A stretch of 64,000 bases of DNA, taken from Jannaschia pagri (GTDB taxonomy: Bacteria; Pseudomonadota; Alphaproteobacteria; Rhodobacterales; Rhodobacteraceae). Location of the stretch: the NCBI RefSeq assembly GCF_019655435.1, contig NZ_BPFH01000001.1, positions 868,001-932,000 on the forward strand. The letters run 5' to 3'. Positions 1 through 8,542 of the stretch are shown one piece after another. The translations under genes and the position numbers were made by a program. How positions within the stretch are numbered: position 1 is the first letter of the stretch; the number at the start of each line of letters is the position of its first letter. The notes under the pieces are model-generated. The model ran no database searches. It was not told the DNA's origin and was given only the letters and a program-made list of their open reading frames with translations.

Positions 1-471
1 GCCGCGCTCGTGGCCTTTACCAATAGCCGCATGACGGCCGTGGCCTCGCTGGGCGTGGTCGGTGTGGGCGTCGCCCTCGTGTTCATCATGTTTGGCGCCC
101 CCGACGTGGCCATTACGCAACTGCTGGTCGAGGTGTTGCAGGTCGTACTGGTCGCCGTCGCCATGTTGAAACTGCCCCATCTGAACCACGAGTATGTGAA
201 AACCCTGCGCATCTGGGATCTGCTTTTGGCGGTGGTGATCGGCGGGCTGACAACTTTCGTGCTGCTCACGGTTATGGACACGCCCTTTGATCTGCGCCTG
301 ACCGAATTTTTCGAGGAAAATTCGGTCCCCGTGGCCTACGGGCGGAACATCGTGAACGTCATCCTGGTGGATTTCCGGGCGATGGACACCTTCGGTGAAA
401 TCGCTGTGGTGGTCATTGCGGCCCTGGGCGCCTTTGCCCTGCTACGCGGCACGAAAAGGGGGACCCAATGA
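1..471 (+). CDS. mnhA: Na+/H+ antiporter subunit A, 3' end (partial)
   Basis: The reading frame is open from base 1 and has no start inside the window, so this is the last 156 residues of a protein of usually 780 to 960 residues. It holds the C-terminal hydrophobic part of MrpA/MnhA: the DUF4040-like stretch around [18 protein letters not shown] and the final segment with [17 protein letters not shown], both characteristic of MrpA. MrpA is the large proton-translocating subunit, related to complex I subunit NuoL, of the multi-subunit antiporter in the inner membrane. The stop overlaps the mnhB start as ATGA, so the two are translationally coupled. The N-terminal NuoL-like part lies upstream of the window and cannot be assessed. 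Confidence 0.9.
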   Translation, partial: AALVAFTNSRMTAVASLGVVGVGVALVFIMFGAPDVAITQLLVEVLQVVLVAVAMLKLPHLNHEYVKTLRIWDLLLAVVIGGLTTFVLLTVMDTPFDLRLTEFFEENSVPVAYGRNIVNVILVDFRAMDTFGEIAVVVIAALGAFALLRGTKRGTQ

Positions 472-890
472 GATCGTCTTTGATTGTTCAGGCTGCCACG
501 CGTCTGTTGGTGGGCCTGTTGCTGTTGTTCTCGATCTGGATGCTGCTGCGGGGTCACAACGAACCCGGTGGGGGCTTCATCGGCGGCCTCGTCGGGTCGA
601 CGGGTTTCATCCTCTACGCCATTGCCCATGGATGCCGCGCCGCACGGGAAGCGCTGCGGATCGAGCCACAGACCATCGCCGTCTTGGGCCTAGGCATCGC
701 GCTCGCAGCCGGGGCGTTTGCCTATCTTGCCGGTGAGCAGCTGTTCACGGGTCAATGGCTGTTCCTGGGACGGACGGAGGAAAACTATGGCGTGCCCCTA
801 TCCAACATCCTGGTGTTCGACATCGGCGTCTACCTCGTCGTCATGGGCTCCGTGCTGACGCTGGTCCTCGCCCTGGAGGAAGAAGTCTGA
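468..890 (+). CDS. mnhB: Na+/H+ antiporter subunit B
   Basis: A 140-residue integral membrane protein of MrpB/MnhB size. It has a first membrane helix at about residues 10-28, the family motif [14 protein letters not shown] at about 28-42, and helices near 66-85 and 108-130. It is a small structural subunit of the Mrp complex, which exchanges cytoplasmic Na+ (or K+) for protons and supports Na+ tolerance and pH homeostasis. The start ATG lies inside the mnhA stop (ATGA) and the stop overlaps the mnhC start as TGATG. Fourth-place order in the Mrp operon is canonical, which makes the call firm. Confidence 0.93.
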   Translation: MRSSLIVQAATRLLVGLLLLFSIWMLLRGHNEPGGGFIGGLVGSTGFILYAIAHGCRAAREALRIEPQTIAVLGLGIALAAGAFAYLAGEQLFTGQWLFLGRTEENYGVPLSNILVFDIGVYLVVMGSVLTLVLALEEEV

Positions 891-1297
891 TGGAAGTCTT
901 CGTCGCGATCATGGTCGGTGCGCTTGTGACGGCCTCGGTCTACCTGATGCTGGCCCGCAGCGTTCTCCGCTTTCTCTTCGGGTTGGTCCTGCTGTCGAAT
1001 GCCGCGAACCTGCTGATTTTTGCCGCCGGAGGCCTGACCCCCGAGGCACCGCCCCTGGTGGCCGAAGGCGCCTATGCCCCGCCCGAGGGCGTGGCCAATG
1101 CCTTGCCCCAGGCGCTGGTCCTGACGGCCATCGTGATCGGCTTCGGACTGTTCGCCTTTGCGCTCGTGCTGATTTACCGGGGCTACCAAAACCTTGGCAC
1201 GCTCGACAGTGAGCAGATGCGGCTGGCGGAGCCGCCGGAAAGCGACCCACAGCCCTCCACGCCGCAAATGTCCCCCATGGCGGAGCTTTCGAAGTGA
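890..1297 (+). CDS. mnhC: Na+/H+ antiporter subunit C
   Basis: A 135-residue protein with three membrane helices, homologous to NuoK of complex I, as MrpC/MnhC always is. Helix 1 starts at residue 2, helix 2 covers the LLSNAANLLIF motif typical of MrpC at about 38-50, and helix 3 lies at about 83-103. The frame is open further upstream, but the ATG at 890 is preferred: it overlaps the mnhB stop (TGATG) and gives the family length, whereas the longer form would lie inside mnhB. The soluble tail is rich in Pro, Ser and Glu. Confidence 0.92.
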   Translation: MEVFVAIMVGALVTASVYLMLARSVLRFLFGLVLLSNAANLLIFAAGGLTPEAPPLVAEGAYAPPEGVANALPQALVLTAIVIGFGLFAFALVLIYRGYQNLGTLDSEQMRLAEPPESDPQPSTPQMSPMAELSK

Positions 1298-2811
1298 CGA
1301 CCTGGCTGCTCCCCCTTCCGCTTATTCTTCCCTTTGCCACGGCGGTCCTGGCGTTCCTCTTCCGCCGCAATCGCGAGGGGCGCTGGATATCCGTGTTCGG
1401 ATCTGGCGCCACCCTGATCGCGGGGCTGATCCTGTTCCGCGAGGTGTGGATGAACGGGCCCATCGCCGCACAGATGGGCGAATGGCCAGCCCCCTTCGGG
1501 ATCACCCTTGTGGCCGATACCCTCTCGGCCGTCATGGTCGTGATCACCGGCATCACGGGTCTTGCCGTCAGCATCTATGCCGTCACCGATGTGACCGACG
1601 AAATGGAGGAGCTTGGCTATCACGCCATCTTTCAGGTGCTGATCGCGGGCGTCACGGGGGCCTTCCTGACGGGCGATCTGTTCAACCTCTACGTCTGGTT
1701 CGAAGTCATGCTGATCTCATCCTTCGGGATGCTGATCCTGGGTGGCAAACGGGTGCAGTTGGACGCGGGCATCAAATACGTGACGCTCAACCTGATCTCG
1801 ACGATCTTGTTTCTGTCCGGCATCGGTCTGCTCTACGGGACCACGGGAACGCTCAACCTTGCGGACCTGAGCCGCGTTGTGCCCACCGTCGACGACGGCC
1901 TTATCACGATCATTGCGATGATGTTCATGGTTGGCTTTGGCGTGAAGGCGGCGGTGTTCCCGCTCTTCTTCTGGCTGCCTGCCTCGTATCACACGCCCAG
2001 CTTTGCGGTGTCGGCGGTGTTCGCGGGCCTGCTCACCAAGGTCGGCGTCTACGCCATGGTGCGGATGTTCACCCTGGTGTTCACCCAAGACGTGGCCTTT
2101 ACCCATACGATCCTGCTGTGGGTCGCCTGCGCGACGATGGTCACGGGCGTTCTGGGCGCGGCGGCACAGACCGACTTCCGCCGGATCCTGTCGTTCCACA
2201 TCGTTAGTCAGATTGGGTACATGATCTTGGGCCTGGCATTGATGACGCCGCTCGCCATCGTGGGCGCGGTCTTTTACCTGGTCCACCATATCATCGTGAA
2301 GGCGAACCTGTTCCTGGTTGCCGGCGTGGCCAATCGGATCGCTGGCGGGACGGAGCTGGGCCGGATTGGCAGCCTCTATAAGGGCGCGCCGCTGCTGGCG
2401 TTTCTGTTCCTGGTCCCGGCCTTTTCCCTGGCGGGCTTTCCGCCGCTGTCGGGCTTCTGGGCAAAATACGTGCTGGTCAAAGCCTCCATGGACATCGAGA
2501 TGTGGCTGGTTGCGGGCATCGCGCTGGCGGTGGGTCTGATGACGATCTACTCCATGACGAAGATCTGGGGACAGGCATTCTGGAAGCCTCACCCCAGCGG
2601 CATCGTGCCTAAACTCACCGATATGCCCTCCCATGAGCGGGCGCCGCTGATGATCCCGATTATCGCACTGGCGGCCATGACGGTTCTGATCGGCCTGTTC
2701 CCACAGCCCTTCGTGGCCATCGCGGAGCGTGCGGCCGCGGAACTGTTGGACCCAACAGTCTACGTGACCACAGTCCTCGGAGAGATCGCAGAGGAGGCGG
2801 CGGACCAATGA
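1294..2811 (+). CDS. mnhD: Na+/H+ antiporter subunit D
   Basis: A 505-residue polytopic protein of the NuoM/NuoN-like proton-translocating family. It carries the conserved Glu in the LYVWFEVMLISS segment (about residue 138), a Lys in GFGVKAAVFPLFFWLP (about 220) and the H-rich VHHIIVKANLF segment (about 330-342), all features of the antiporter-like subunits of Mrp and complex I. A GTG start overlaps the mnhC stop, and the 3' end overlaps mnhE by ATGA. It would act with MnhA as the ion-conducting core. Confidence 0.94.
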   Translation: MTTWLLPLPLILPFATAVLAFLFRRNREGRWISVFGSGATLIAGLILFREVWMNGPIAAQMGEWPAPFGITLVADTLSAVMVVITGITGLAVSIYAVTDVTDEMEELGYHAIFQVLIAGVTGAFLTGDLFNLYVWFEVMLISSFGMLILGGKRVQLDAGIKYVTLNLISTILFLSGIGLLYGTTGTLNLADLSRVVPTVDDGLITIIAMMFMVGFGVKAAVFPLFFWLPASYHTPSFAVSAVFAGLLTKVGVYAMVRMFTLVFTQDVAFTHTILLWVACATMVTGVLGAAAQTDFRRILSFHIVSQIGYMILGLALMTPLAIVGAVFYLVHHIIVKANLFLVAGVANRIAGGTELGRIGSLYKGAPLLAFLFLVPAFSLAGFPPLSGFWAKYVLVKASMDIEMWLVAGIALAVGLMTIYSMTKIWGQAFWKPHPSGIVPKLTDMPSHERAPLMIPIIALAAMTVLIGLFPQPFVAIAERAAAELLDPTVYVTTVLGEIAEEAADQ

Positions 2812-3287
2812 GCCTATTCCTACTCAATATCATCCTCGCTATTTCCTGGGCAGCGCTGACAGGGACCTTCACCTTGCCTGGGCTCGGCGTCGGCTTCGTC
2901 GTGGGGTTTCTCTCGCTCTGGGTGGTGCAGCCGCTCTTTAAGGAACAGGGCGGCGGGTACTTCGTCAAAGTCTGGCGATGGGTGCGGCTGATCGTGCTGT
3001 TCCACTACGAACTTGTGGTGTCCTCCCTGTCGGTGGCTTGGGACGTTCTCACCCCGCGCCACCGGGCCCGCCCCGGCATCCTGGCCGTGCCGCTGAAGGC
3101 AAAGGGCGAGGCGGAAGTCCTGCTGGTCACGAACCTTATTTCTCTGACGCCCGGCACGCTATCCTTGGACGTCACCGAAGACTGCAACACCCTATTCGTC
3201 CATGCCATGTTTGCCGACGATCCCGATAAGATCGCCTCCGACATTGAAAACGGCATGGAACGCTGGGTTCGGGAGGCCTTGGAATGA
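2808..3287 (+). CDS. mnhE: Na+/H+ antiporter subunit E
   Basis: A 159-residue MnhE/MrpE family protein. Two N-terminal membrane hairpins (about residues 3-45) are followed by a third hydrophobic stretch near 62-78 and a soluble C-terminal domain with the family signature VTNLISLTPGTLSLDV (about 107-122). Its start overlaps the mnhD stop and its stop overlaps mnhF, both as ATGA. MrpE is needed for full activity or assembly of the complex in characterised systems. Confidence 0.92.
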   Translation: MSLFLLNIILAISWAALTGTFTLPGLGVGFVVGFLSLWVVQPLFKEQGGGYFVKVWRWVRLIVLFHYELVVSSLSVAWDVLTPRHRARPGILAVPLKAKGEAEVLLVTNLISLTPGTLSLDVTEDCNTLFVHAMFADDPDKIASDIENGMERWVREALE

Positions 3288-3619
3288 GCGTCGATCTGAT
3301 GGAAACGATGCCGATCTTCGCCGTATCGGTCCAGATCTCCTTCGCCCTGGTGATGTCTGGGATCGTCCTTGCCTTTATCCGTCTGATCAAAGGACCTAGC
3401 CTGCCCGACCGCGTGGTGGCGCTGGATACCATGACGGTTCTAATCGTCGCCTTCTGCGGCCTGTTCGTATTTGAAAGCGGCTCGACAGCCTTTCTAGATG
3501 TGGCCGTTGTGCTGGCCCTGATCGGGTTCCTGGCGACGGTCGCCCTGGCGCGCTTTATCGAGCGCCGGGCCGAGCGCCAGCCGAACGGCACCGCGTCACA
3601 ACCGGAGGATGAGGCATGA
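3284..3619 (+). CDS. mnhF: Na+/H+ antiporter subunit F
   Basis: A 111-residue MrpF/MnhF protein with three membrane helices (about residues 11-30, 45-63, 68-88) separated by the conserved loop RLIKGPSLPDRVVALD, which is diagnostic of the family. The polar C-terminal tail is rich in Arg and Glu. It overlaps both neighbours by four bases (ATGA). An internal ATG at 3299 is possible, but the ATG at 3284 keeps the pattern of coupled starts found through the operon. Confidence 0.91.
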   Translation: MSVDLMETMPIFAVSVQISFALVMSGIVLAFIRLIKGPSLPDRVVALDTMTVLIVAFCGLFVFESGSTAFLDVAVVLALIGFLATVALARFIERRAERQPNGTASQPEDEA

Positions 3620-3963
3620 TCCTGGAACTCTTCCTGTCGCTCTGCGTCCTATCGGGCGGGTTCTTTGCCTTCATCGCGGGTCTCGGCATCCTGCGCCTGC
3701 CGGACGTTTTGATCCGCATGCACGCGACGACCAAGGCAGGCACGCTGGCGAGTGGTCTCATCATCCTGGGCGTGGCGGTGGGGATCGGTGACGCCCCGAC
3801 AATCGCCCGGGCCCTGGCGATTGTCGTCTTCCTGCTGCTGACGGCACCTGTTGCGGCTCATATGATCGGACGCGCGGCGTTCCGAACGGGCATCACGCTC
3901 TGGGGTCCCACCACCGTTGACCCGTCGGCCCCTGTTAAGCTGAACGCCCGGCACGACGACTGA
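3616..3963 (+). CDS. mnhG: Na+/H+ antiporter subunit G
   Basis: A 115-residue MrpG/MnhG protein and the last gene of the operon. It has three helices and the family signature LRLPDVLIRMHATTKAGTLG-like segment (here LRLPDVLIRMHATTKAGTLA, about residues 27-46), with MIGRAAFRTG near the end of the third helix. The polar tail extends to residue 115. Only 24 bases separate its stop from the convergent DUF1523 gene, and I see no clear intrinsic terminator there. Confidence 0.92.
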   Translation: MILELFLSLCVLSGGFFAFIAGLGILRLPDVLIRMHATTKAGTLASGLIILGVAVGIGDAPTIARALAIVVFLLLTAPVAAHMIGRAAFRTGITLWGPTTVDPSAPVKLNARHDD

Positions 3964-3987
3964 AGCCGCCGCGCCACAGCCAAACCC

Positions 3988-4635
3988 CTACCGAGATGAT
4001 TTACCTCCGAGCGAGGCAAACCAGGCGCGGATCCCTTTCTTCCGCTCAACCACAGCGTCGGTGGCGTCGTCCCAGGCTTCGCCCGCGTCTTCGATCAGCG
4101 GGTCAATCCGGTCGCGGCGAAACCGCAGGACACGAACCGTGGTCGCCCATATCAGAGCCGCCAGCAGGACGAAAAAGGCGATGTTGAACCAAGGGATCAG
4201 GGTCTCGTCTGGCCCGGAGACAGGCCGTAGCGACACGGCGTTGGGATAGATCGACAGCCATTCCAAGCGCCAGCCATAGTGACGCACGGCGACCCATTCC
4301 TGCGCTACGTCCGAATCGTAATCATTGGCCTCGGCTTGCAGGTTGCCGCTGTCGAACTTCAGGTATGGCGGCCAGAACCCAGTGTCCTGATTGCGGAAAA
4401 CCTTAGCGTTGCGGTTCTCGTCTACTGCATTGATGAAGCGCACATCCCGGCTTGTGCTCGCCGCGTTTCCACCATCGGGCCCCGCATAGAACATGTTGTT
4501 CCAGCCTGAGGTATCGACACGGATCACCTCTGTCCCTGTGATCCGGACAATGTCACGGTCCGGCAGGTTGTAGTGCAGATAGCCACCGATGACCGCAACG
4601 ACGATGAACAGCGCCACATATTGAACAATGCGCAT
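3988..4635 (-). CDS. DUF1523 family membrane protein
   Basis: A 215-residue protein matching the DUF1523 family known from Rhodobacterales: an N-terminal membrane anchor (about residues 5-21), the motif HYNLPDRDIVRITGTEV just after it, a periplasmic domain to about 150, and a second membrane helix near 150-170 followed by an acidic and basic cytoplasmic tail (EDAGEAWDDATDAV). The function of the family is unknown to me. It follows the 88-residue membrane protein by 12 bases and is probably cotranscribed with it. The gene is convergent with mnhG. Confidence 0.8.
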   Translation of the reverse strand: MRIVQYVALFIVVAVIGGYLHYNLPDRDIVRITGTEVIRVDTSGWNNMFYAGPDGGNAASTSRDVRFINAVDENRNAKVFRNQDTGFWPPYLKFDSGNLQAEANDYDSDVAQEWVAVRHYGWRLEWLSIYPNAVSLRPVSGPDETLIPWFNIAFFVLLAALIWATTVRVLRFRRDRIDPLIEDAGEAWDDATDAVVERKKGIRAWFASLGGKSSR

Positions 4636-4647
4636 GGAACCGCCCCC

Positions 4648-4914
4648 TTAGGCGTAGTTGAGATAGAGCACGACACCGCAGACCACCGTGATGGGTACGA
4701 TGTAAACGCCCAAGATCAGTTTAGGATGCAAACGCTGTAGATAGGTTCGCAGACCATTTGCAACGAATGTATGCTCGGGCAGCGGTGGTTGGCTCTGGGC
4801 CCATTCCGCCTTCAGCCGCTCTGCCTCGCCAGCCCGGAACCAAAAAACGAGGCTGACATAGACCACGGACAGGCCAATCGTCAGGAATAGGACCAACCTG
4901 AGTAATCCAAGCAT
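4648..4914 (-). CDS. Small two-helix membrane protein, function unknown
   Basis: An 88-residue hydrophobic protein with an N-terminal helix at about residues 3-23, a charged middle (RAGEAERLKAEWAQ), and a C-terminal helix at about 68-86 ending in LNYA. Translation starts at the ATG at 4914. It lies 12 bases upstream of the DUF1523 gene on the same strand, so the two likely form a transcription unit. I recognise no family beyond similarity in style to small Rhodobacterales membrane proteins. Confidence 0.6.
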   Translation of the reverse strand: MLGLLRLVLFLTIGLSVVYVSLVFWFRAGEAERLKAEWAQSQPPLPEHTFVANGLRTYLQRLHPKLILGVYIVPITVVCGVVLYLNYA

Positions 4915-5043
4915 GTTGCGCCCCTCCGTAGGCCATTCGCCACCTTGGATCTCTACGTAGTGTGCGCCGCCCCCTCCTGCGACCCATCACATGGGGGTTT
5001 TTGAGGGCCGTCCGCACGTTTCAAAACAGAGACGACCGGTCCA

Positions 5044-5961
5044 TCACACCCCGTCAAAATACCCCGTGTCGACATCCACCACGTCGACCGTCCGGGTAGA
5101 GACGCCGAGGCCGAATTCCTTCAGCAGGTCGCACAACCGGGACCCGTCGATCAAATCAATAGCAACCGCTCCGTCCCGCGTCGCCTCGTCGCGAGCCTGG
5201 GCAGTGAAGGTGCTTGTTGTGATGAACAGGCCTTTCTCAGCCCGTCCCTTCATGGCGCCGCGAAAGTCCCGGATCTCACCCGCCCCGACACTGCTCTTCC
5301 AGCGCTTGCATTGAAAGAACACCCGGAAAGACACCAGGTTCACGCGCAGCATACCGATACCGTCGATGCCACCATCACCCGTCTTGCCCCGCACCTCGAC
5401 CTTTCCGAAGCCTGCCTATCGCATCATGCGTTGCGCCAGGCGTTCAAACGCACTTGGGTCCATGGCGCCCAGAACCGACCGAAGCGTTTGCCGCCAAGCG
5501 TCCCCATCGGGCTCAGACGATTGCAAGGCGGAGGGCCGCCCCCTGTCCCGCTCAGCATCGGCCACGGCCCGTCGCGGCGGACGTTTCTAGCGCGACCGAA
5601 CGCGCTCCTCTTCGAGGACTTGGGCCTAGTTGGCCGTCGTACCGACCAAATCATCCATCAATGCGCCCTAAGGCGTCAGCGCTCAGACCCCCCGCGCAGA
5701 ATTCGCAAGCGCCCCACCACACCGCAGGTAAGTCCGGGACCAACTCAAGTCGTAGGCCACCCGCGACCGCCCATCCGTCTCAGACATCACACGGGCCTGC
5801 TCGGCCTCTGTGACGCCCTCCAACGCAACCACACGTTCGTCCAACTCTTGGATGGTGGCCGACCCGCCCATGTCCCGCAGCGCGCGCAGCGTTACCAGCA
5901 TCATCCCCGGCAAGGACGGCAACAGGCCTTCTTCCACAGTGAACAACCTGCCGGTCACCAC
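5044..5961 (-). pseudogene. mrr: mrr restriction endonuclease gene with five in-frame stops
   Basis: One frame of 306 codons, the normal Mrr length, reads as Mrr from end to end. An N-terminal Mrr_N winged-helix domain (residues 1-92, with PGMMLVTLRALRDMGG and SWSRTYLR) is followed by a linker and a C-terminal Mrr_cat PD-(D/E)XK nuclease domain (about 170-290) that retains GDGGIDG, QCK and FITTSTFT. The frame is broken by TGA at 5683-5685 and TAG at 5668-5670, 5626-5628, 5587-5589 and 5416-5418. The contexts RGV*ALTP*G and MMR*AGFGKVEV match RGVWxLTPEG and REAGF of intact Mrr. No frameshift is needed. The GTG at 5961 overlaps the stop of the upstream membrane protein. A shortened C-terminal product from GTG 5394 could be made, but would lack the DNA-binding domain. 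Confidence 0.85.
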
Positions 5962-6263
5962 TCCACCTCCGTCCAACCCCGCGGAAGGTTCGCCAGGGAT
6001 AGCACCATCACCGGCGCCCAGATGATCGCCGACCGACCGGACAAGATGACGAAGTGCCAGGGCGTCTCGCGCCACACCACATCGCCCGCCGCGCCGTACA
6101 TCACCCAAAACCCGAGGCCGGACAGACAGATCAACAGGAGCGTCGAGACACAGCCGTTCACCACAAGCCAGCCAACCCCTTCGGGCAGCAATCGCCCCAA
6201 CAGCCATGGCACGCCCCAGGCGATTGCGCCGAGTCCTAAGACTGGCAGGATCAATCCACTCAT
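5955..6263 (-). CDS. Small membrane protein upstream of mrr, function unknown
   Basis: From the ATG at 6263 this is a 102-residue protein with three hydrophobic segments: about residues 2-25, 30-55 and 70-90. An upstream GTG or ATG would add 14 polar residues, but the ATG starting MSGLILPVLG directly precedes the first helix. The end, TGGTGA, overlaps the GTGGTG start region of the mrr pseudogene, so the two were once coupled. I know of no family for it. A role accessory to restriction is possible but has no sequence support. Confidence 0.55.
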   Translation of the reverse strand: MSGLILPVLGLGAIAWGVPWLLGRLLPEGVGWLVVNGCVSTLLLICLSGLGFWVMYGAAGDVVWRETPWHFVILSGRSAIIWAPVMVLSLANLPRGWTEVEW

Positions 6264-6426
6264 CGCGCGCCCATCCTCCGCCCGCCGGTAACCGCTCACC
6301 CTCACTTTGACCCAGGGGCTGCGCCAGTACCACCCGGCATCAAACCAGCACGGTCGCGCGCTTTCAGGTGGCGACCCACGAGAATTCTAGCCAGGATGAT
6401 CCCGTGACCCCAATCGCCGAGGCCCC

Positions 6427-7698
6427 ATGGACCGCTTGCTGACAGAGATCGAGACCCGGCGCGACGACCTGGTGGCCCTGACCCAGGACCTGATCCGCAT
6501 CCCAACATTGAACCCGCCAGGCCTGCACTACCGGGATATCTGTGCCCTTGTGGGCGACCGGTTGGGCGCCCGTGGTTGGCAGGTCGAGATGGTCCGCGCG
6601 ACCGGCGCCTTGGGCGACAGCGAAAAATATCCTCGCTGGAATGTCGTCTGTCGCCTGGAGGGCAAACGCCCCGGAGACTGCTTGCATTTCAACAGCCACC
6701 ACGACGTCGTCGCCGTGGGCGACGGCTGGACCCGCGACCCCTTTGGCGGCGAGGTGGCAGAGGGGAAGGTCTACGGGCGCGGTGCCTGCGACATGAAAGG
6801 CGGCCTCGCCACCTCCATCATCGCGGCCGAGGCCTTTGCCGACCTTCACCCCGATTTCGCGGGTGCCATCGAAATAAGCGCCACAGCGGACGAGGAATCC
6901 GGCGGCTTCGGCGGTGTCGCCTATCTGGCGCAACAGGGCTTCTTCGACCCTGCCCGCGTCCAGCACGTCATCATACCCGAGCCGCTGAACAAGGACCGCA
7001 TCTGCTTGGGCCACCGCGGCGTCTGGTGGGCAGAGATCGAAACCAAGGGCCGTATCGCCCATGGCTCCATGCCGTTCCTGGGCGATTGCGCCGTGCGCCA
7101 CATGGGCGCCGTCATGGACGAGATGGAGCGCACGCTGTTCCCGCTGCTCGCGGGCAAGCAGACCGAGATGCCCGTCGTTCCCGAGGGCGCCAAGCACTCC
7201 ACGCTCAACATCAACGCGATCCACGGGGGAGAGCCTGTGCAGGACGAGGACTACACGGGCCTACCATCGGCCTGCGTGCCCGACCGCTGCGTGCTGACCA
7301 TAGACCGCCGCTTCCTGATCGAAGAGGACATCGCGGAGGTGAAGGCCGAGGTCACCCAGATGATGGAGCGCGTCCGCGCGGCCCGGCCCGACTTCCGCTA
7401 TGAGATCCGCGACCTCTGGGAAGTCCAACCCACCATGACGCCAGAGGACGCGCCCATCGTCCAAACCGTGCAAGATGCCGTGACCCAGATCCTAGGCAAA
7501 TCCGCCGAATTCGTCGTCTCCCCCGGGACCTATGACCAAAAGCACATCGACCGCATCGGGCGGCTCAAGAATTGCATCGCCTATGGCCCGGGCGTCTTGG
7601 ACCTGGCCCATCAACCGGACGAATGGATTGGCGTGCAGGACATGGTGGACAGCGGTCAAGTGATGGCGCTGGCACTGCGGCGCTTACTGTACCCGTAG
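6427..7698 (+). CDS. M20 family metallopeptidase (ArgE/DapE-like deacylase)
   Basis: A 423-residue cytosolic M20 zinc hydrolase of the ArgE/DapE group. Visible ligands are His and Asp in FNSHHDVVAVGDGW (about 90-103), Asp in YGRGACDMKGG (about 117-127), the Glu-Glu pair in ADEESGGFGG (about 157-166), and the C-terminal His in DQKHIDRIG (about 365-373); the dimerisation lid lies between. The family removes acyl groups from N-acyl amino acids or splits dipeptides. Nearby genes do not indicate the substrate, so neither argE nor dapE is assigned. The intergenic stretch upstream (6264-6426) shows no clear promoter. Confidence 0.85.
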   Translation: MDRLLTEIETRRDDLVALTQDLIRIPTLNPPGLHYRDICALVGDRLGARGWQVEMVRATGALGDSEKYPRWNVVCRLEGKRPGDCLHFNSHHDVVAVGDGWTRDPFGGEVAEGKVYGRGACDMKGGLATSIIAAEAFADLHPDFAGAIEISATADEESGGFGGVAYLAQQGFFDPARVQHVIIPEPLNKDRICLGHRGVWWAEIETKGRIAHGSMPFLGDCAVRHMGAVMDEMERTLFPLLAGKQTEMPVVPEGAKHSTLNINAIHGGEPVQDEDYTGLPSACVPDRCVLTIDRRFLIEEDIAEVKAEVTQMMERVRAARPDFRYEIRDLWEVQPTMTPEDAPIVQTVQDAVTQILGKSAEFVVSPGTYDQKHIDRIGRLKNCIAYGPGVLDLAHQPDEWIGVQDMVDSGQVMALALRRLLYP

Positions 7699-7708
7699 GG
7701 CCAGGCGC

Positions 7709-8473
7709 ATGACCCTTGCGACCGATGACAGACCGGCCAGAAAGGTCTTCTGCCATGGCATTCCCGGCAGTCCGCAGGATGTCCGCTTGCTGCCCCGTGC
7801 CGACATACAGTCGATCTATGCCCCGAACCTGCTTGCCCACTCCGGTTCTGATCCACTTCAGGGTTTCGCGCATGACTGCAACGTTGGAGGCGATGGGCGG
7901 ACCCCGCTCCACCTTATCGGCTTCTCTCTTGGGGCGATGGTGGCCTTGCGATACTCCGCACGGTATCCGCAGAACGTGGCTAGGATCACCCTGATCTCAG
8001 CGGCGGCCCCCCTGCCGCTCGCCGACGTTCTGTCCCGCATGGCCGGGGCCCCAGTGTTCAGACTTGCGACACATGCCCCCGGTCTCTTTCGGGCACTGAC
8101 ATACGCCCAGGGCGCCCTTGCGAAGCATAGGCCAAGGCTGCTCTTGCGGCAGCTCTTCGCCTCTGCCCACCCTTCCGAGCAGGCATTGCTAGACGATCAA
8201 ACCGCGTCGCAGGTCCTGATCGCCGCCCTCAACAACAGCTATTGCGCCAATCGCAGGGGCTACCGCACCTGGGTCGGGCACTACGTCCAGGACTGGAGCG
8301 CCGACCTTGCGCGGGTCACCTGCCCCGTCACGCTCTGGCACGGAGAGCACGACACTTGGGCGCCGCCCGAGATGTCGGACGCCCTGTCGCGGGCCATTGC
8401 CGGACCGACCCAAGTCATCCGACTGCCGCAAGCGGGACATTATGGGACCCTGCGTGCGGCAGATATTCCGTGA
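7709..8473 (+). CDS. Alpha/beta-fold hydrolase
   Basis: A 254-residue alpha/beta hydrolase. The oxyanion-hole motif HGIPGSP is at about residues 16-22, the nucleophile elbow GFSLGA at about 71-76 (Ser 73), the acid Asp in WHGEHDTWAPP near 215-225, and the catalytic His in LPQAGHYGTL near 240-249. No signal peptide, so presumably cytosolic. It starts ten bases after the M20 peptidase and is probably cotranscribed with it. The substrate cannot be told. Confidence 0.8.
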   Translation: MTLATDDRPARKVFCHGIPGSPQDVRLLPRADIQSIYAPNLLAHSGSDPLQGFAHDCNVGGDGRTPLHLIGFSLGAMVALRYSARYPQNVARITLISAAAPLPLADVLSRMAGAPVFRLATHAPGLFRALTYAQGALAKHRPRLLLRQLFASAHPSEQALLDDQTASQVLIAALNNSYCANRRGYRTWVGHYVQDWSADLARVTCPVTLWHGEHDTWAPPEMSDALSRAIAGPTQVIRLPQAGHYGTLRAADIP

Positions 8474-8542
8474 CGCAGGCAGACATGTTGCGCCGGCGGG
8501 CAACGCCTTGCCAAAACCAAGAACCACCCCCAGGACGGCCCG

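Noticed and set aside
4982-5003. CCCAT-CAC-ATGGG followed by GGTTTTT, resembling an intrinsic terminator on the plus strand
   Set aside because: The stem is only five base pairs, and the genes on both sides run on the minus strand, so nothing on the plus strand needs ending here.
5424-6291. Plus-strand open frames up to 326 residues across the mrr region
   Set aside because: Pro/Arg/His-rich shadows of the minus-strand mrr remnant and membrane protein, with no motif.
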